From NCBI GenBank assembly GCA_913057905.1, contig CAJXPB010000001.1, forward strand, positions 558,001 through 622,000: a DNA stretch of 64,000 nt. Reading direction: 5' to 3'. Below, one piece after another: positions 9,404 through 18,537 of this stretch; position 1 is the first letter of the stretch; each line of letters begins with the position of its first letter. The translations under genes were made by a program, and so were the position numbers. The DNA is from an uncultured Pseudomonadota bacterium (GTDB lineage Bacteria; Myxococcota_A; Bradymonadia; Bradymonadales; Bradymonadaceae). A model generated the notes under the pieces. That model worked only from the letters and a program-made list of their open reading frames with translations, was not told the origin of the DNA and ran no database searches.

Positions 9404-10026
9404 TGACGATGTTTGAGCCCGAAGAGCGCGCCGCCCTGGACATCCTGCGAGATGAACTCGGACTCCTCCGAGCCATCCAGGTCGGCGCGCAGGTCCAGAT
9501 CCGGCGTGCCCTCGGCGAGCCCTTCGACGATCTGGACGAACCGACCTCTCACGACGAGGCCTTGAGCCGTCAGCAGATCGGACCGGCGATCGTCCTCTAT
9601 CGCATCCTTCGCCGACGAATGACCCGCGACGAGGCCCTCGAGGTCGTCGAACGGGTTGTCATCGAAGGCGCCGTCGTCTTTCTGTCAAACACGATGGGTC
9701 GCCTGCGACGCCGTGAACTCCTTTCGATGGGCGATCAAGAGCGTAGCCAATTCGTCCGCTCGAAGGGCGAGAAGTTTTTCAACGCCACACTACGCTGGGA
9801 AGAAATCTCCGAGGACGAGGTCTACTTCACCGTCACGCACTGCAGGTTCCCGGCCCTGTGCGAGGCTGTCGGCGTACCCGAGTTGGCACCGCTATTTTGT
9901 AAGGGTGACTTCGAATTCTTCGGCGGCGTCGAATCCGACGTTCGGCTCGAACGCCCGCACACCATCGCGGAGGGGGCCGATACCTGCCCGTTTCACATCT
10001 ATCTGACTGAATCGACGGACGAGTAG
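9403..10026 (+). CDS. L-2-amino-thiazoline-4-carboxylate hydrolase-like family protein
   Basis: The start ATG at 9403 overlaps the protease stop as TGATG, so the two are translationally coupled. A second ATG lies at 9409. The product is about 207 residues. The C-terminal half carries the pattern of the ATC hydrolase family: THCRFPALCEAVGVPEL, then LFCKGDFEFF, then GADTCPFHIYL, with conserved Cys and Asp positions. The N-terminal half is helical and charged. In well-studied members the enzyme opens a thiazoline ring on the way to L-cysteine, but many homologues have no known substrate. No cysteine-pathway neighbours are present, so the substrate stays open. Confidence 0.75.
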   Translation: MTMFEPEERAALDILRDELGLLRAIQVGAQVQIRRALGEPFDDLDEPTSHDEALSRQQIGPAIVLYRILRRRMTRDEALEVVERVVIEGAVVFLSNTMGRLRRRELLSMGDQERSQFVRSKGEKFFNATLRWEEISEDEVYFTVTHCRFPALCEAVGVPELAPLFCKGDFEFFGGVESDVRLERPHTIAEGADTCPFHIYLTESTDE

Positions 10027-10545
10027 TCAATCGAAGGCTTCAGCCCGCCGTCCCAGATGGATGCGATCCATCTCGAAGCCGCCGTCTTCACCGATGTGAA
10101 GAAATGCCGCGTATCGTTCATCGTGGAACCCGTGTCGTCCTGCGGCTCCCGGGTTGATCCAGAGGGCTCCGTCGACTCGTCCGACCACAGGGATATGACT
10201 GTGGCCGACGACGATCACGTCGAGCTCGTCGCGCTGGATGAACTCTCGGGCGGCCCGGTGAGGGCGCCGAGGATTGCCCGAAATATGACGGACTCCGATC
10301 CGTCTGCCGCGGAGCTCCAGAACCGTCTCCTCCGGCAAAAAACGAAGGTCGCCGCCATCGATATTTCCCTTGACCGCCGTCACCTCGGCCACCTCCTGGA
10401 GGCCCTCGATGACCGACTCCTCGCCGATATCACCCGCGTGTACGATAGCGTCGACGCCGTGATCACTGAAGACGTCGACCAGGCTCTCGTCGAGCCAACT
10501 GTGGGTATCGGAGAGGAGTCCGACGGTGATGGACGTTTCACGCAT
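10027..10545 (-). CDS. YfcE/MJ0936-type metallophosphoesterase
   Basis: Translation from ATG 10545 (MRETSITVGLLSDTHSW) gives 172 residues, normal for this family. The dinuclear-metal motifs are in order: LLSDTH (Asp13, His15), HAGDIGE, VKGNID, and VVGHSH near the C-terminus. Such proteins hydrolyse phosphodiesters or phosphomonoesters in the cytosol, and the natural substrate usually cannot be deduced. Longer in-frame starts upstream run through the divergent DUF971 gene and are unlikely. The gene is convergent with the ATC-hydrolase-like gene, with no spacer. Confidence 0.9.
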   Translation of the reverse strand: MRETSITVGLLSDTHSWLDESLVDVFSDHGVDAIVHAGDIGEESVIEGLQEVAEVTAVKGNIDGGDLRFLPEETVLELRGRRIGVRHISGNPRRPHRAAREFIQRDELDVIVVGHSHIPVVGRVDGALWINPGAAGRHGFHDERYAAFLHIGEDGGFEMDRIHLGRRAEAFD

Positions 10546-10635
10546 GCGCACAGCCCATTTACGGTTGAGTCGTCTGTACTGGGATAGTACTAATCCTCGT
10601 TGACACGCTTCGTACCCCCCAACCCCACCCGGCCG

Positions 10636-11016
10636 ATGCCCGCACATCCTCATCCGACCGAAATCCGGTTCAACCGCGATGAACGTCGCCTGAAGATGAC
10701 CTTCAGCGACGACGTCGACCACGCCTATCGCACGGAGTACCTCCGGGGCTATTGTCCCTGTGCTCACTGTCAGGGCCACGGTTCGATGCCCCATGCCTGG
10801 AATCCCCTCCGTCACGAACGCGAGATCATCGTCGACGACATCACCCAGGTCGGCGCCTACGCCCTCTGCATCGCCTGGGCGGACGGGCACAATACGGGGA
10901 TTTACTCGTTCGAACTCCTCCGCAGGATCATCGAAGAGCCCGAGGCGATCTGGGAGGGTTATCCACCCGAAGACATCTGGGTCGACGGCCCGCCCGAGGG
11001 AGTCGATTCCGACTGA
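10636..11016 (+). CDS. DUF971 family protein (GBBH-like N-terminal domain)
   Basis: The 126-residue product from ATG 10636 matches the DUF971 pattern: PTEIRFNRDERRLKMTFSD, then a metal-binding-like Cys cluster in YLRGYCPCAHCQGHG, then VGAYALCIAWADGHNTGIYS. DUF971 corresponds to the N-terminal domain of gamma-butyrobetaine hydroxylase and also occurs alone, often linked to Fe-S protein biology. An in-frame ATG at 10600 would add 12 residues of low quality. It stands alone, divergent from the phosphoesterase and convergent with rpiB. Confidence 0.88.
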   Translation: MPAHPHPTEIRFNRDERRLKMTFSDDVDHAYRTEYLRGYCPCAHCQGHGSMPHAWNPLRHEREIIVDDITQVGAYALCIAWADGHNTGIYSFELLRRIIEEPEAIWEGYPPEDIWVDGPPEGVDSD

Positions 11017-11062
11017 TCCTATTTGCGGCTGATGATCCCCCTTGGAAAAGGCGCCCGGGGTC

Positions 11063-11530
11063 TCAGACGTCGTATCCGCCCCCGCAGGCCTTCTGTTCGA
11101 TCTCGAGCATCTTGTTGAGGCGCCGCTCGTGCCGGTCGACGCCGCTGAAAGTGGCACCGGCGAAGTTTCGCACGACCTCGGCGATCAATTCGGATCCGAT
11201 GACCCGACCTCCGATGCAGAGGACGTTCATCGCGTCGTGTTCAACCCCCTGCCGAGCCGTATAGGAGTCGTGGCATACGCAGGCACGCACGCCGGGAATC
11301 TTGTTGGCGGCCACGGTCACTCCGACACCGCTTCCGCAGACGAGGATTCCCCGGTCTGCGTCCCCGTCGGCGACGGCTTCACCCACGCGTCGTGCGTAGT
11401 CGGGATAATCCACCGATTCTTCGTCGTACGTCCCCAGGTCGTCGTAGTCGTGGCCCAGGGATTCGAGGGTGTCGATGACGGGCTGCTTGGCGGCAAATCC
11501 TGCGTGGTCATTTCCGATGGCAAACAACAT
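11063..11530 (-). CDS. rpiB: Ribose-5-phosphate isomerase B
   Basis: Start at 11530 is chosen because GGAGA lies 7 nt upstream and the product then begins MLFAIGNDHAGF, the usual RpiB N-terminus. An upstream ATG (11566) would add 12 unlikely residues. The 155-residue length is normal. The active-site segment ILVCGSGVGVTVAANK (Cys65), a phosphate-binding DHAG and HDSYTARQGVEHD are present. It interconverts ribose-5-phosphate and ribulose-5-phosphate in the pentose phosphate pathway. Related LacAB-type isomerases share the fold, but a single complete gene with this motif favours RpiB. Confidence 0.92.
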   Translation of the reverse strand: MLFAIGNDHAGFAAKQPVIDTLESLGHDYDDLGTYDEESVDYPDYARRVGEAVADGDADRGILVCGSGVGVTVAANKIPGVRACVCHDSYTARQGVEHDAMNVLCIGGRVIGSELIAEVVRNFAGATFSGVDRHERRLNKMLEIEQKACGGGYDV

Positions 11531-11616
11531 GGGTTTCTCCGTGGAAACGGGGTCAACTGGCGACACACGTGAAATGCCACGATTTTCGCATTCTTACAAC
11601 GCCTCCTCCAAGAACG

Positions 11617-11647
11617 ACACAACCCCGGCGCTGGGCCGGGGTCGTGT
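11617..11647 (-). terminator. GC-rich hairpin downstream of the YqiA-like esterase gene
   Basis: A 13-bp stem pairs acacaaccccggc with gccggggtcgtgt, with one wobble or mismatch and a five-base loop. It lies 59 bp beyond the esterase stop and before the rpiB start, where an intrinsic terminator for the esterase message is expected. The following T-rich stretch on the minus strand is weak. Confidence 0.55.
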
Positions 11648-11705
11648 TTCGTCTCGCTGAATCCCGTCACGGACCGGGCCTTCGCCCCTCCGGATCATCG
11701 TCTCC

Positions 11706-12368
11706 TCAGCTCGCGGCCGCTACCGTCTCGTCGAAAAACTCGAGGGCCAATCGAGCGATGCGCGGAAGCGAGTCGTACAGCTTGTGGTTGTCTTCGACCT
11801 CCACGAGCTCCGACGGGCCGTGCTTGTCCACAAAGGTCCGAGACGACTCGATCGGCACGACTCGGTCCTCGGTCCCGTGGACCAGCAGAGCCGGGCACTC
11901 GGGCATCGGGTACGATGGATGACGCTTGCTCGCGTTCTCGAACAGCTCCCAGTGGACCGGCTGAAGGGAGTCGTTCGAGTCGAAGAACAAGAACGATCCC
12001 TCCTCTTCCCATTCCTCCATGCCCGCTTCTCCCAGAAGCTTCGGCCATCGCGACTGCATGTCGAAGCCGGGACACAGAAGCAGCAACGAGTCGGCTCGCT
12101 CCGGGTTCAGCTCGGCCCAGCGGGCCGCGGCGAATCCGCCCATACTCGAACCGATGAAGCGCCAGGGCCGATCGTTGTCGACGCGACGTACCAGCGCGTC
12201 GATCGCTTCGAGCATTCCTGTGTAGGTGATCTCTTGGAACGAGGGATTATTGAGATCCGGGCGGTGCAGGGTCTTCCCGTGATCGGAGAATATTCGGTCG
12301 AGCTCCAAGCCTTTCTCGGACTCTGGACTCGAGGCGAATCCATGTAGATAAGCGTAATTGTAACGCAT
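11706..12368 (-). CDS. YqiA/YcfP-like alpha/beta-hydrolase (esterase)
   Basis: The 220-residue protein has the short alpha/beta-hydrolase form typical of the YqiA/UPF0227 group: it opens with NYAYLHGFASSPESEKG, has the nucleophile elbow GSSMGG (Ser75), a late acid in LLVHGTEDRVVP, and His in VEDNHKLYD. These serve as the Ser-Asp-His triad of a cytosolic carboxylesterase. It is somewhat longer than the E. coli YqiA protein. A hairpin follows its stop. Substrate unknown. Confidence 0.87.
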   Translation of the reverse strand: MRYNYAYLHGFASSPESEKGLELDRIFSDHGKTLHRPDLNNPSFQEITYTGMLEAIDALVRRVDNDRPWRFIGSSMGGFAAARWAELNPERADSLLLLCPGFDMQSRWPKLLGEAGMEEWEEEGSFLFFDSNDSLQPVHWELFENASKRHPSYPMPECPALLVHGTEDRVVPIESSRTFVDKHGPSELVEVEDNHKLYDSLPRIARLALEFFDETVAAAS

Positions 12369-12558
12369 TGTTCCTCGGAGTCGTGACGGTCACATCAACT
12401 CAGTTGTTCCGAGCCATTTCCGTCTCGCCAGTCGCTTTATGCAACCGTGAGGGTATGGCTCGGTAAAACCGACTAAGTACTCACTAACAGACTGACGAGT
12501 CGGTTCCAACCATAAATGATGCAAACGTCACCGCGAATCTCAAGTCGGTGAGGTTTGA
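12369..12558. other. Intergenic region with one weak inverted repeat
   Basis: The 190-bp spacer separates the end of yciO from the start of the esterase gene, both on the minus strand. It contains an 8-bp inverted repeat, aaccgact (12467-12474) and agtcggtt (12498-12505), with a 23-base loop. This may be part of a terminator or a regulator site. I see no convincing promoter hexamers and no small gene. Confidence 0.3.
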
Positions 12559-13218
12559 TCAGTCTGCGGTGGGTTCCTCTCCGGCGACGACCTCGACGAA
12601 TTCGAGGCCCTGGATGTCGCCCTTGCCTTCGCGCACAAGGACCGGCCCGTCTCCGGTGAAGTCGATGACCGTCGACGGTTCTGGAAACACGTAGTCTCCA
12701 TCGACGACCAGGTCGAGCGCATGGCCGTAGATATCCTCCAGAGTCCAGGGATCTGCGATCAACTCACCGTCTCGCGTCGCCGCCGACGTCGTGGCGATTG
12801 GATGGCGCAGACGCTCGACAAGCTGGATGGGCACGGGGTGATCCGGCACGCGAACACCGACGGTGGACCGATGCTTCCGCATCACCGACGGCACGCCCTT
12901 GGTCGCCTCCAAGATGAACGTATACGGCCCCGGGAGGAGCCGTTTCATGAATCGGTAGGTCTGGTCATCGATATGGGCGTACTCCGAAATCTCGCTCATG
13001 CCCCGACAAATAAACGACAATGGCGCGTGCTCGGGCGCATCCTTGAGGTCGGAGACGAGTCGTTTTAGCCGCACAATCGCATCGTGGTTGTGCACATCGC
13101 AGCCGATCCCGTAGACGGTGTCGGTCGGGTACGCCACCAGACCGCCGTCGCGCAACACGTCGACGATCTGGTCGATTCGGCGCGGCTGGGGGTGTTTTGG
13201 ATCAATCTGAACGATCAT
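12559..13218 (-). CDS. yciO: YciO-type Sua5/YrdC family protein
   Basis: The 219 residues align along their length with YciO: IDPKHPQPRRIDQ at the N-terminus, the nucleotide-binding VAYPTDTVYGIGCD, APLSFICRGMSEISEYA, LLPGPYTFILEATKGVP and VGVRVPDHP, ending with a TVIDFTGDGPVLVREGKGD segment. YrdC/TsaC proteins make threonylcarbamoyl-AMP for tRNA t6A37. YciO is a paralogous branch whose exact role is less settled, so a t6A function is possible but not shown. The stop of yhbY lies 9 bp upstream, so the two genes are probably cotranscribed. Confidence 0.85.
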   Translation of the reverse strand: MIVQIDPKHPQPRRIDQIVDVLRDGGLVAYPTDTVYGIGCDVHNHDAIVRLKRLVSDLKDAPEHAPLSFICRGMSEISEYAHIDDQTYRFMKRLLPGPYTFILEATKGVPSVMRKHRSTVGVRVPDHPVPIQLVERLRHPIATTSAATRDGELIADPWTLEDIYGHALDLVVDGDYVFPEPSTVIDFTGDGPVLVREGKGDIQGLEFVEVVAGEEPTAD

Positions 13219-13227
13219 GGCACGGCG

Positions 13228-13578
13228 TCAGCTCGAGTCGGAGGGCAGTTCGATGGCCGGATCTTCGGGGTGTGGCTTATAAAACAGGAGCACATTTCCG
13301 ATGCTCTGAGCGAGCTGAGCTCCCGTCGCTTCGTGAAGACTGTGGGCGGTCTCGGCGATCATCGATTTGGCATGAACCTTCACCTTGATGAGTTCATGCG
13401 CCTCGATCTGTTGTTCGAACTGATCGACGACCCCGTCACTGACGCCGGCGTCCCCCACCAGAACCACCGGATGCAGATCGTGGCCTCGGCCGCGCAGGTC
13501 GCGGCGGTCCTTTCCGGTCAGCTCCGGGCTGTGCTCGCGGACGAGCTCGCCGCGGGTCATGTCATCTATGTCTGGCAT
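13228..13578 (-). CDS. yhbY: YhbY/CRM-domain RNA-binding protein
   Basis: The start at ATG 13578 (MPDIDDMTRGELVREH) gives 116 residues. The core is a CRM domain: LTGKDRRDLRGRGHDLHPVVLVGDAGVS, then an acidic helix, then HELIKVKVHA and a closing GNVLLFYKP. YhbY-type proteins bind pre-50S ribosomal RNA during large-subunit assembly. An upstream in-frame start at 13653 is less likely. It is the first gene of a short minus-strand unit with yciO. Confidence 0.9.
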   Translation of the reverse strand: MPDIDDMTRGELVREHSPELTGKDRRDLRGRGHDLHPVVLVGDAGVSDGVVDQFEQQIEAHELIKVKVHAKSMIAETAHSLHEATGAQLAQSIGNVLLFYKPHPEDPAIELPSDSS

Positions 13579-13831
13579 CGATGTTCCTCGTGTGAGACGC
13601 AGGGGGAGTGTCAGTATCACTGCTGAGCAAGGACCGGGACACTGGGACGCCACCGAGAACGTGTCAAGGCGGAGAATCTGAATGGAACAGAGAGGTATTC
13701 GTCGAATGTTTGAAGATGGGAGCGGCCCCGAAAATTGGCATGAATGGCGCGATCGACTAATGTAGTCGACCGCTCACCGCCAGCCGGGGTTTAGACTCTG
13801 CCGCGCGGCGCATCGGATTCTATACGAGGTA

Positions 13832-15637
13832 TTGTCTTTGAAGGTCTGTCCAGAGTGCGACGAAGTGTACCAGGGGGAGGAGACCTACTGCCCACGCGAT
13901 GGAACGAAGCTGGCGGCGCGGGAAAGCTTCGAGGAATCCGACCGTGCGGCTCGTCTGGGGCCCGTCAAAGATCTCGCCCGCGCCGACGACGATGCCGACG
14001 AGGGGCCTCGGCGGTTCAAGGGGCGCCTCACCGATAACACCGAGGTGATTGTCACCGTGCTCGAGCGCGCCGAACTGGCCGAGGCCGCCAGCCACCGGAT
14101 TCCCGAGCTGCTCGAGACCCTCACGGCTCCCCTGCCCCGTTCGGTCCTGTCTGTACACTCGGTCGATCTCGAGGGCACGCCGCCCTACGTCGTCGAAGCC
14201 CCGGCTCGAGGACATTCTCTCGAGGCTCACCTCGGGCAGAACGACCGACTCGACTGGAAGACCGCGACACGGATCATCTCGCGCGTCGGTCGGATCCTCC
14301 ACTGGATGTCCAATCGTGGGGCGCTCCACTACGGTCTACACCCGGGGCACATCTACCCCCGATTCGAAGATGGCTCGGTTCGAGGGCTCGACGTGGGAGG
14401 TTGGGTGACGGCCGCCGCCACGGTTCCGCACCGGCCCCTCGAGGCCTCCGGTTATCGGGGACATGCCAATTGGGCCCCCTACATGGCCCCCGAAACGATC
14501 CGTGACGGAACGCACGACGCGCGGTCGGCGGTCTACACCCTGGGGATGCTCTTCTATCATATGGTGCTGGGGAAGCCTCCGTTTACCTCCAGACAGACCG
14601 AAGACATCCTGCGGCGGCATCTCAACGAGACCCCACTTCGGCTCGCCATCGCCGCGGGAGCCGATGTCCCGATCGATGTCGATTCGATCCTGGAGCGTTC
14701 CTGGTCGAAGGACCCCGAAGCCCGCATCCAGACACCTTCGGCCTTCATCGGAGCGCTGTGCGGGCAACTCGGTGAACACCCCGACGTTGCCGCGCCCAAA
14801 CTGGAGATAGATCGGCCCTATTTCGACACCCGGGCCTCCCGCACTCCCGAGGCCAGTCAAACCCTCCACGGCCTGCCCGGTGTGGGGAAGGACGAAGAAG
14901 ACGACGACCACCGCACTCACGTCCAACGGCCCTCCTCCGAGTCGACCTCGGAGGAACTGACCGATTTGAATCCCGGACCGACCGAGCCCATCGATCTCGA
15001 TCGAGTCGATGCCGGGTCCAAGACGGTGGATGTCGACCTCCCGGAGCCCGCCGAGACCTCGGGGGCCGCCCGCACTCAGACCGGCTCCGGCGAAGCAGCG
15101 GCGCCTTCGGTGATCATCGAAGATCCCACCCTGCAGGAGCCGGCACGGTCGCCAGACGACACATCCGACGCCCGACAAGGAGAGCCAGACGCCTACGGCT
15201 TTCGAGCGCCCGATCGACTCAACCGTCGCTGGACGACCCGCTCGCCCGACAGGGTGTTGACGGCGAAGCCGGGGAATGCAAATCACGGAGTGACTCTCGT
15301 TCAGACTCTTTCAGATTCATCGGAATCCTTGACTCGCGAACCGCACAGCGACAACCGAACCCCTCCCCCGGCCGGAGACGACGCGATCTCGTTAACCGAC
15401 GTGCCCGGAGACGCCTCCGGCGACCGACAGGGCATCGGCTTTGTCGAAGTCGACGACGCCGACGACGACATCGACAACGACTGGTTCTCGAAGTCCGCCG
15501 AGGACGCATACCTCGAAGAAGACGTCCGCAACGAAGTCGACCGCTCCGAGATCCTGCGCAAATACGCCACGGGCATCGGCCTGGCGCTCTTGGCACTGGG
15601 CACCGTCGTCTTCCTGCTTATTATCATGACGTACTAA
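13832..15637 (+). CDS. Membrane-anchored pseudokinase with N-terminal zinc-ribbon-like knuckle
   Basis: TTG 13832 is the best start because it places the Cys knuckle CPECDEVYQGEETYCPRDG at the N-terminus. The kinase fold follows, about residues 40-320. It is recognisable from the C-lobe (HANWAPYMAPETI, SAVYTLGMLFYHMVLGKPPF), but the catalytic residues are gone. The VAIK Lys is replaced (VIVTVLE), the HRDLKPAN loop reads HYGLHPGHIY from His166, so the catalytic Asp and the Mg-binding Asn are both lost, and DFG reads DVG. A long acidic disordered linker leads to one C-terminal transmembrane helix (GIGLALLALGTVVFLLIIM). It is expected to be a membrane-bound binding or scaffold protein rather than an enzyme. 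Confidence 0.88.
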   Translation: MSLKVCPECDEVYQGEETYCPRDGTKLAARESFEESDRAARLGPVKDLARADDDADEGPRRFKGRLTDNTEVIVTVLERAELAEAASHRIPELLETLTAPLPRSVLSVHSVDLEGTPPYVVEAPARGHSLEAHLGQNDRLDWKTATRIISRVGRILHWMSNRGALHYGLHPGHIYPRFEDGSVRGLDVGGWVTAAATVPHRPLEASGYRGHANWAPYMAPETIRDGTHDARSAVYTLGMLFYHMVLGKPPFTSRQTEDILRRHLNETPLRLAIAAGADVPIDVDSILERSWSKDPEARIQTPSAFIGALCGQLGEHPDVAAPKLEIDRPYFDTRASRTPEASQTLHGLPGVGKDEEDDDHRTHVQRPSSESTSEELTDLNPGPTEPIDLDRVDAGSKTVDVDLPEPAETSGAARTQTGSGEAAAPSVIIEDPTLQEPARSPDDTSDARQGEPDAYGFRAPDRLNRRWTTRSPDRVLTAKPGNANHGVTLVQTLSDSSESLTREPHSDNRTPPPAGDDAISLTDVPGDASGDRQGIGFVEVDDADDDIDNDWFSKSAEDAYLEEDVRNEVDRSEILRKYATGIGLALLALGTVVFLLIIMTY

Positions 15638-15668
15638 CGGGCGACATACACCGAAGCCACGAAACCAA

Positions 15669-15709
15669 AAAAGGCGCCACCACCGACATCCATCGGTGAT
15701 GGCGCCTTT
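15669..15709. terminator. Bidirectional terminator between the pseudokinase gene and ftsH
   Basis: A 17-bp stem with one mismatch and a six-base loop (left arm begins aaaggcgcc, right arm ends ggcgccttt) lies between two convergent stop codons. A-rich sequence on one side and T-rich on the other suits termination in both directions. Confidence 0.85.
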
Positions 15710-15735
15710 GCTGTGCTGTGGCTGGTACGCTGGTT

Positions 15736-17724
15736 CTACTCACCGGGTGCCGCCGCGGGCGGCGCCTCGGAGGCCGGAGGCTGGCTCAACGAGAGCTCGA
15801 CCTCTTCGTCGTCGTCCAGCGGCTCGACGCGATCCATGAACGACTCGAGTTTTTCGCCGTCCAGGACTTCGTTCTCCTTGAGGTACGCGGCCATCTCGTC
15901 GAGCAGATCGGAGTTTTTCTCCAGAATCTTGACGGTTCGCCGGTACAGATTCTGGATGATCCCGTGGACCTCCTGATCGATGGCCTCGGCCGTCTCGTCG
16001 GAGTAATCGGGCCGTCCGCCCGGCAACGACATCATCTGATTGTCGTTGTCTTCACTGTAATTGACGTTTCCGATGAGCTCGCTCATGCCGAACTCGCGGA
16101 CCATCCGCTTGGCGATATCGGTGACCCGCTTGAGGTCGTTGCTCGCTCCGGTGGAGATATCTCCGAAGATGATGTCTTCGGCTCCTCGTCCACCCAGAAG
16201 CGTCGAGATCTTGTCCCGTAGCTCATTTCGCGTCATCAGATAGCGGTCTTCCATCGGCAATTGCAGGGTGTAGCCGAGCGCGCCCAGGCCCCGTGACACA
16301 ATGCTGACCTTGTGGACCTTGTCGGCGTGTTCGACCGCGCCGGCCACGATGGCGTGGCCCGATTCGTGGAAGGCCACGATGTTCCGCTCTTTGTCACTGA
16401 GACGTCGACTCCGCTTCTCCAGGCCCGCCATCACCCGCTCGATGGCATCCTGAAAATCGTCCATCTCGACCTCGTCCTTGCCGCGTCGTGCAGCCAGCAG
16501 CGCTGCCTCGTTGACGGCGTTGGCCAGGTCCGAGCCGACCATTCCCGCCGTCTGAGCGGCGATGATCGACAGGTCGACATCGTCCCCGACGACCACGCCG
16601 CGAGTGTGGACTTCCAGGATTTGCTCGCGGCCGCGCACATCGGGTCGATCAACATTGATGTGTCGGTCGAATCGACCCGCGCGCAAAAGTGCAGGGTCGA
16701 GGATCTCCGGGCGGTTCGTGGCCGCCAGCAAGATGACACCGCTGCGCGAGTCGAAGCCGTCCATCTCGACGAGAAGGGCATTCAGGGTCTGCTCGCGCTC
16801 ATCATTGCCCTGGAACCCTCCGCTGCCGCGCTGCTTGCCGATGGCATCGAGCTCGTCGACAAAGATGATGCAAGGCGCCTTCTTTTTGGCCTGCTCAAAG
16901 AGGTCTCGCACCCGTGCGGCTCCGACTCCGACGAACATCTCCACGAAGTCGGATCCGCTCAGGTTAAAGAAGGGCACTTCCGCCTCGCCGGCGACGGCGC
17001 GGGCGAGCAATGTCTTACCCGTCCCCGGGGGTCCCACCAGAAGCACGCCCTTGGGTACCTGGCCGCCCAGGCGGGTGAACTTCTCGGGCTTTTTGAGAAA
17101 TTCGATGATCTCTTCGAGCTCTTCCTTGGCCTCCTGACAGCCGGCGACATCGTCGAAGGTCACGCCGGTGCCCTCTTCGAGATGGACCTCCGCCTCGGTC
17201 TTTCCAAAGTCCATCGCCGGGTTGTTTCGCCCGCCCATGCCCGACATGCGGCGCATAAAGAAACTCCACAGCAGGAACATGATGACCAGAGGCGCGATCC
17301 AGACCCAGACGTACGACCCCTCGCAGCCGGTCTGATACTCCGCCGAGTAGGCGACGCCCTTCTCTTCGAGCAGTTCGATCAGACCCGCATCGTCGCGCAC
17401 TCGGACCGCGCGCCAGACCTCCATATTCTGGTCTTTCGTCGACTTTCGCGCTTCCTTGAGCGCTTCGTTGGTCGGGGTGGCGACGACCAACTGGTCGCTG
17501 AGCCGAACACTGTTGACCTCACCCTCCTGGATGTTCTTTTTGAGTTCGCTGTACGAAATCTGGTGGCCAGCTGGCTCCTGGAAGTAGCGCATCGCCACAA
17601 AGGCACCCAGGATGACCAGAAGCAGCAGCCAGATTCCGTTCCCGGAGAGGAACGAACTCGGCCCGGAGTCTCCGGACCCGGAGTCCGGCGAAAGATTCGG
17701 TCTACGGTCGTTGTCGTTGTCCAT
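15736..17724 (-). CDS. ftsH: ATP-dependent zinc metalloprotease FtsH
   Basis: ATG 17724 is chosen for its GAGG ribosome site; an upstream ATG at 17757 would add 11 residues. The 662-residue protein has two N-terminal transmembrane helices ([15 protein letters not shown] near 30-45 and [17 protein letters not shown]) flanking a periplasmic domain. An AAA+ domain follows with Walker A GPPGTGKT (231-238), Walker [12 protein letters not shown] and the pore-loop [10 protein letters not shown]. The protease site is HESGH (His453, Glu454, His457). FtsH forms membrane hexamers that degrade unstable membrane and regulatory proteins. All key residues are intact and the length is standard. Confidence 0.97.
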   Translation of the reverse strand: MDNDNDRRPNLSPDSGSGDSGPSSFLSGNGIWLLLLVILGAFVAMRYFQEPAGHQISYSELKKNIQEGEVNSVRLSDQLVVATPTNEALKEARKSTKDQNMEVWRAVRVRDDAGLIELLEEKGVAYSAEYQTGCEGSYVWVWIAPLVIMFLLWSFFMRRMSGMGGRNNPAMDFGKTEAEVHLEEGTGVTFDDVAGCQEAKEELEEIIEFLKKPEKFTRLGGQVPKGVLLVGPPGTGKTLLARAVAGEAEVPFFNLSGSDFVEMFVGVGAARVRDLFEQAKKKAPCIIFVDELDAIGKQRGSGGFQGNDEREQTLNALLVEMDGFDSRSGVILLAATNRPEILDPALLRAGRFDRHINVDRPDVRGREQILEVHTRGVVVGDDVDLSIIAAQTAGMVGSDLANAVNEAALLAARRGKDEVEMDDFQDAIERVMAGLEKRSRRLSDKERNIVAFHESGHAIVAGAVEHADKVHKVSIVSRGLGALGYTLQLPMEDRYLMTRNELRDKISTLLGGRGAEDIIFGDISTGASNDLKRVTDIAKRMVREFGMSELIGNVNYSEDNDNQMMSLPGGRPDYSDETAEAIDQEVHGIIQNLYRRTVKILEKNSDLLDEMAAYLKENEVLDGEKLESFMDRVEPLDDDEEVELSLSQPPASEAPPAAAPGE

Positions 17725-17784
17725 TAACGAAACCTCGTACGGCACGCATGTGCGCAAACGGTCGGCCTACGTAAGCGAAGCACA

Positions 17785-17812
17785 AACCTAAGAGCCCGTC
17801 GGGTGGTGTCAA
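17785..17812 (-). promoter_or_regulatory. Candidate sigma-70-type promoter for ftsH
   Basis: On the minus strand a perfect TTGACA (17812-17807) is followed after 16 bp by TAGGTT (17790-17785), about 60 bp upstream of the chosen ftsH start. The -10 element is poor, so this is tentative. Confidence 0.35.
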
Positions 17813-17917
17813 TTGCCGGGAACGCCGGAACGGTCACCTGCGTTCGACCTTGCAATTCACCCTGGGACTGTAGAGCATGGCAGCGAATCGATTCTTATGT
17901 TCTGTCTCCAGTTGCTC

Positions 17918-18514
17918 ATGTCGACACACCGACCCATCCATCGAATTCTTCTCGGGGCCGTCGCCCTCGTATGGCCCCTGTTGGCCGGGTGTCTCGGCCC
18001 GTCCGGTGAGGGGCGAATCGAGATAAGTGACCTCCGTGAGCACGAGGAGTGCTTCGAGAAGGCCTTTCCCCTCGAGCCATCTTTTTTCGCCGCCCGAGAA
18101 CGGATTGATTCGATCGGGCTCCTACTGCAAAACCGTGCCGGCCCCGAACAGGATGCCGATGGGCTGTACCTCGAAGTCTACGATCTCGAGGCCGCCCGTA
18201 CCAAGCCCGCGCCGGACCTGTCGATCGAATACCCGGTGACGGGCCAGACCCCCGTCCGTGGTGAAGTCACCGTCGCGTCGGCCTGCCCCTCACTGAATGC
18301 GAGCTTCGCCATCCGGGGCCAGGTGCAATTCGATGCGCTCAGCGCTCAGAAAGGCGAAAAAGTTCAGGGGGAGCTCAGCGGAGAGGTCATCGATGCCCGC
18401 AGCGGCGACATCGTAGCCGGCGACGTCACGGGCGTCTGGAGTTTCGAGGTCCGAACGGGAAGCCCCTGGCAATTCTATCCGTCGCCGCGAGATGATTACC
18501 CGACCAGTCCCTAG
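17918..18514 (+). CDS. Predicted lipoprotein, unknown function
   Basis: From ATG 17918 the 198-residue product begins with a lipoprotein signal (RILLGAVALVWPLLAGC, Cys25 in the lipobox). Starts upstream at 17897 and 17813 are possible but spoil the signal. The mature part looks like a small beta-sandwich domain (IDSIGLLLQNRAG, LYLEVYDLEAA, GELSGEVIDARSGDIVAGDVTG). Two Cys outside the lipobox could pair. It is divergent from ftsH and convergent with rpsT. I do not recognise a family. Confidence 0.75.
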   Translation: MSTHRPIHRILLGAVALVWPLLAGCLGPSGEGRIEISDLREHEECFEKAFPLEPSFFAARERIDSIGLLLQNRAGPEQDADGLYLEVYDLEAARTKPAPDLSIEYPVTGQTPVRGEVTVASACPSLNASFAIRGQVQFDALSAQKGEKVQGELSGEVIDARSGDIVAGDVTGVWSFEVRTGSPWQFYPSPRDDYPTSP

Positions 18515-18537
18515 ACCGGCACGGGTGTACGACGGAC

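Noticed and set aside
10600..10628. Perfect TTGACA before the DUF971 gene as a promoter
   Set aside because: No acceptable -10 lies at 16-18 bp; the position is CCCCAC.
16312..17727. 471-codon open frame antisense to ftsH
   Set aside because: It is an antisense shadow of a well-conserved essential gene, with no family features.
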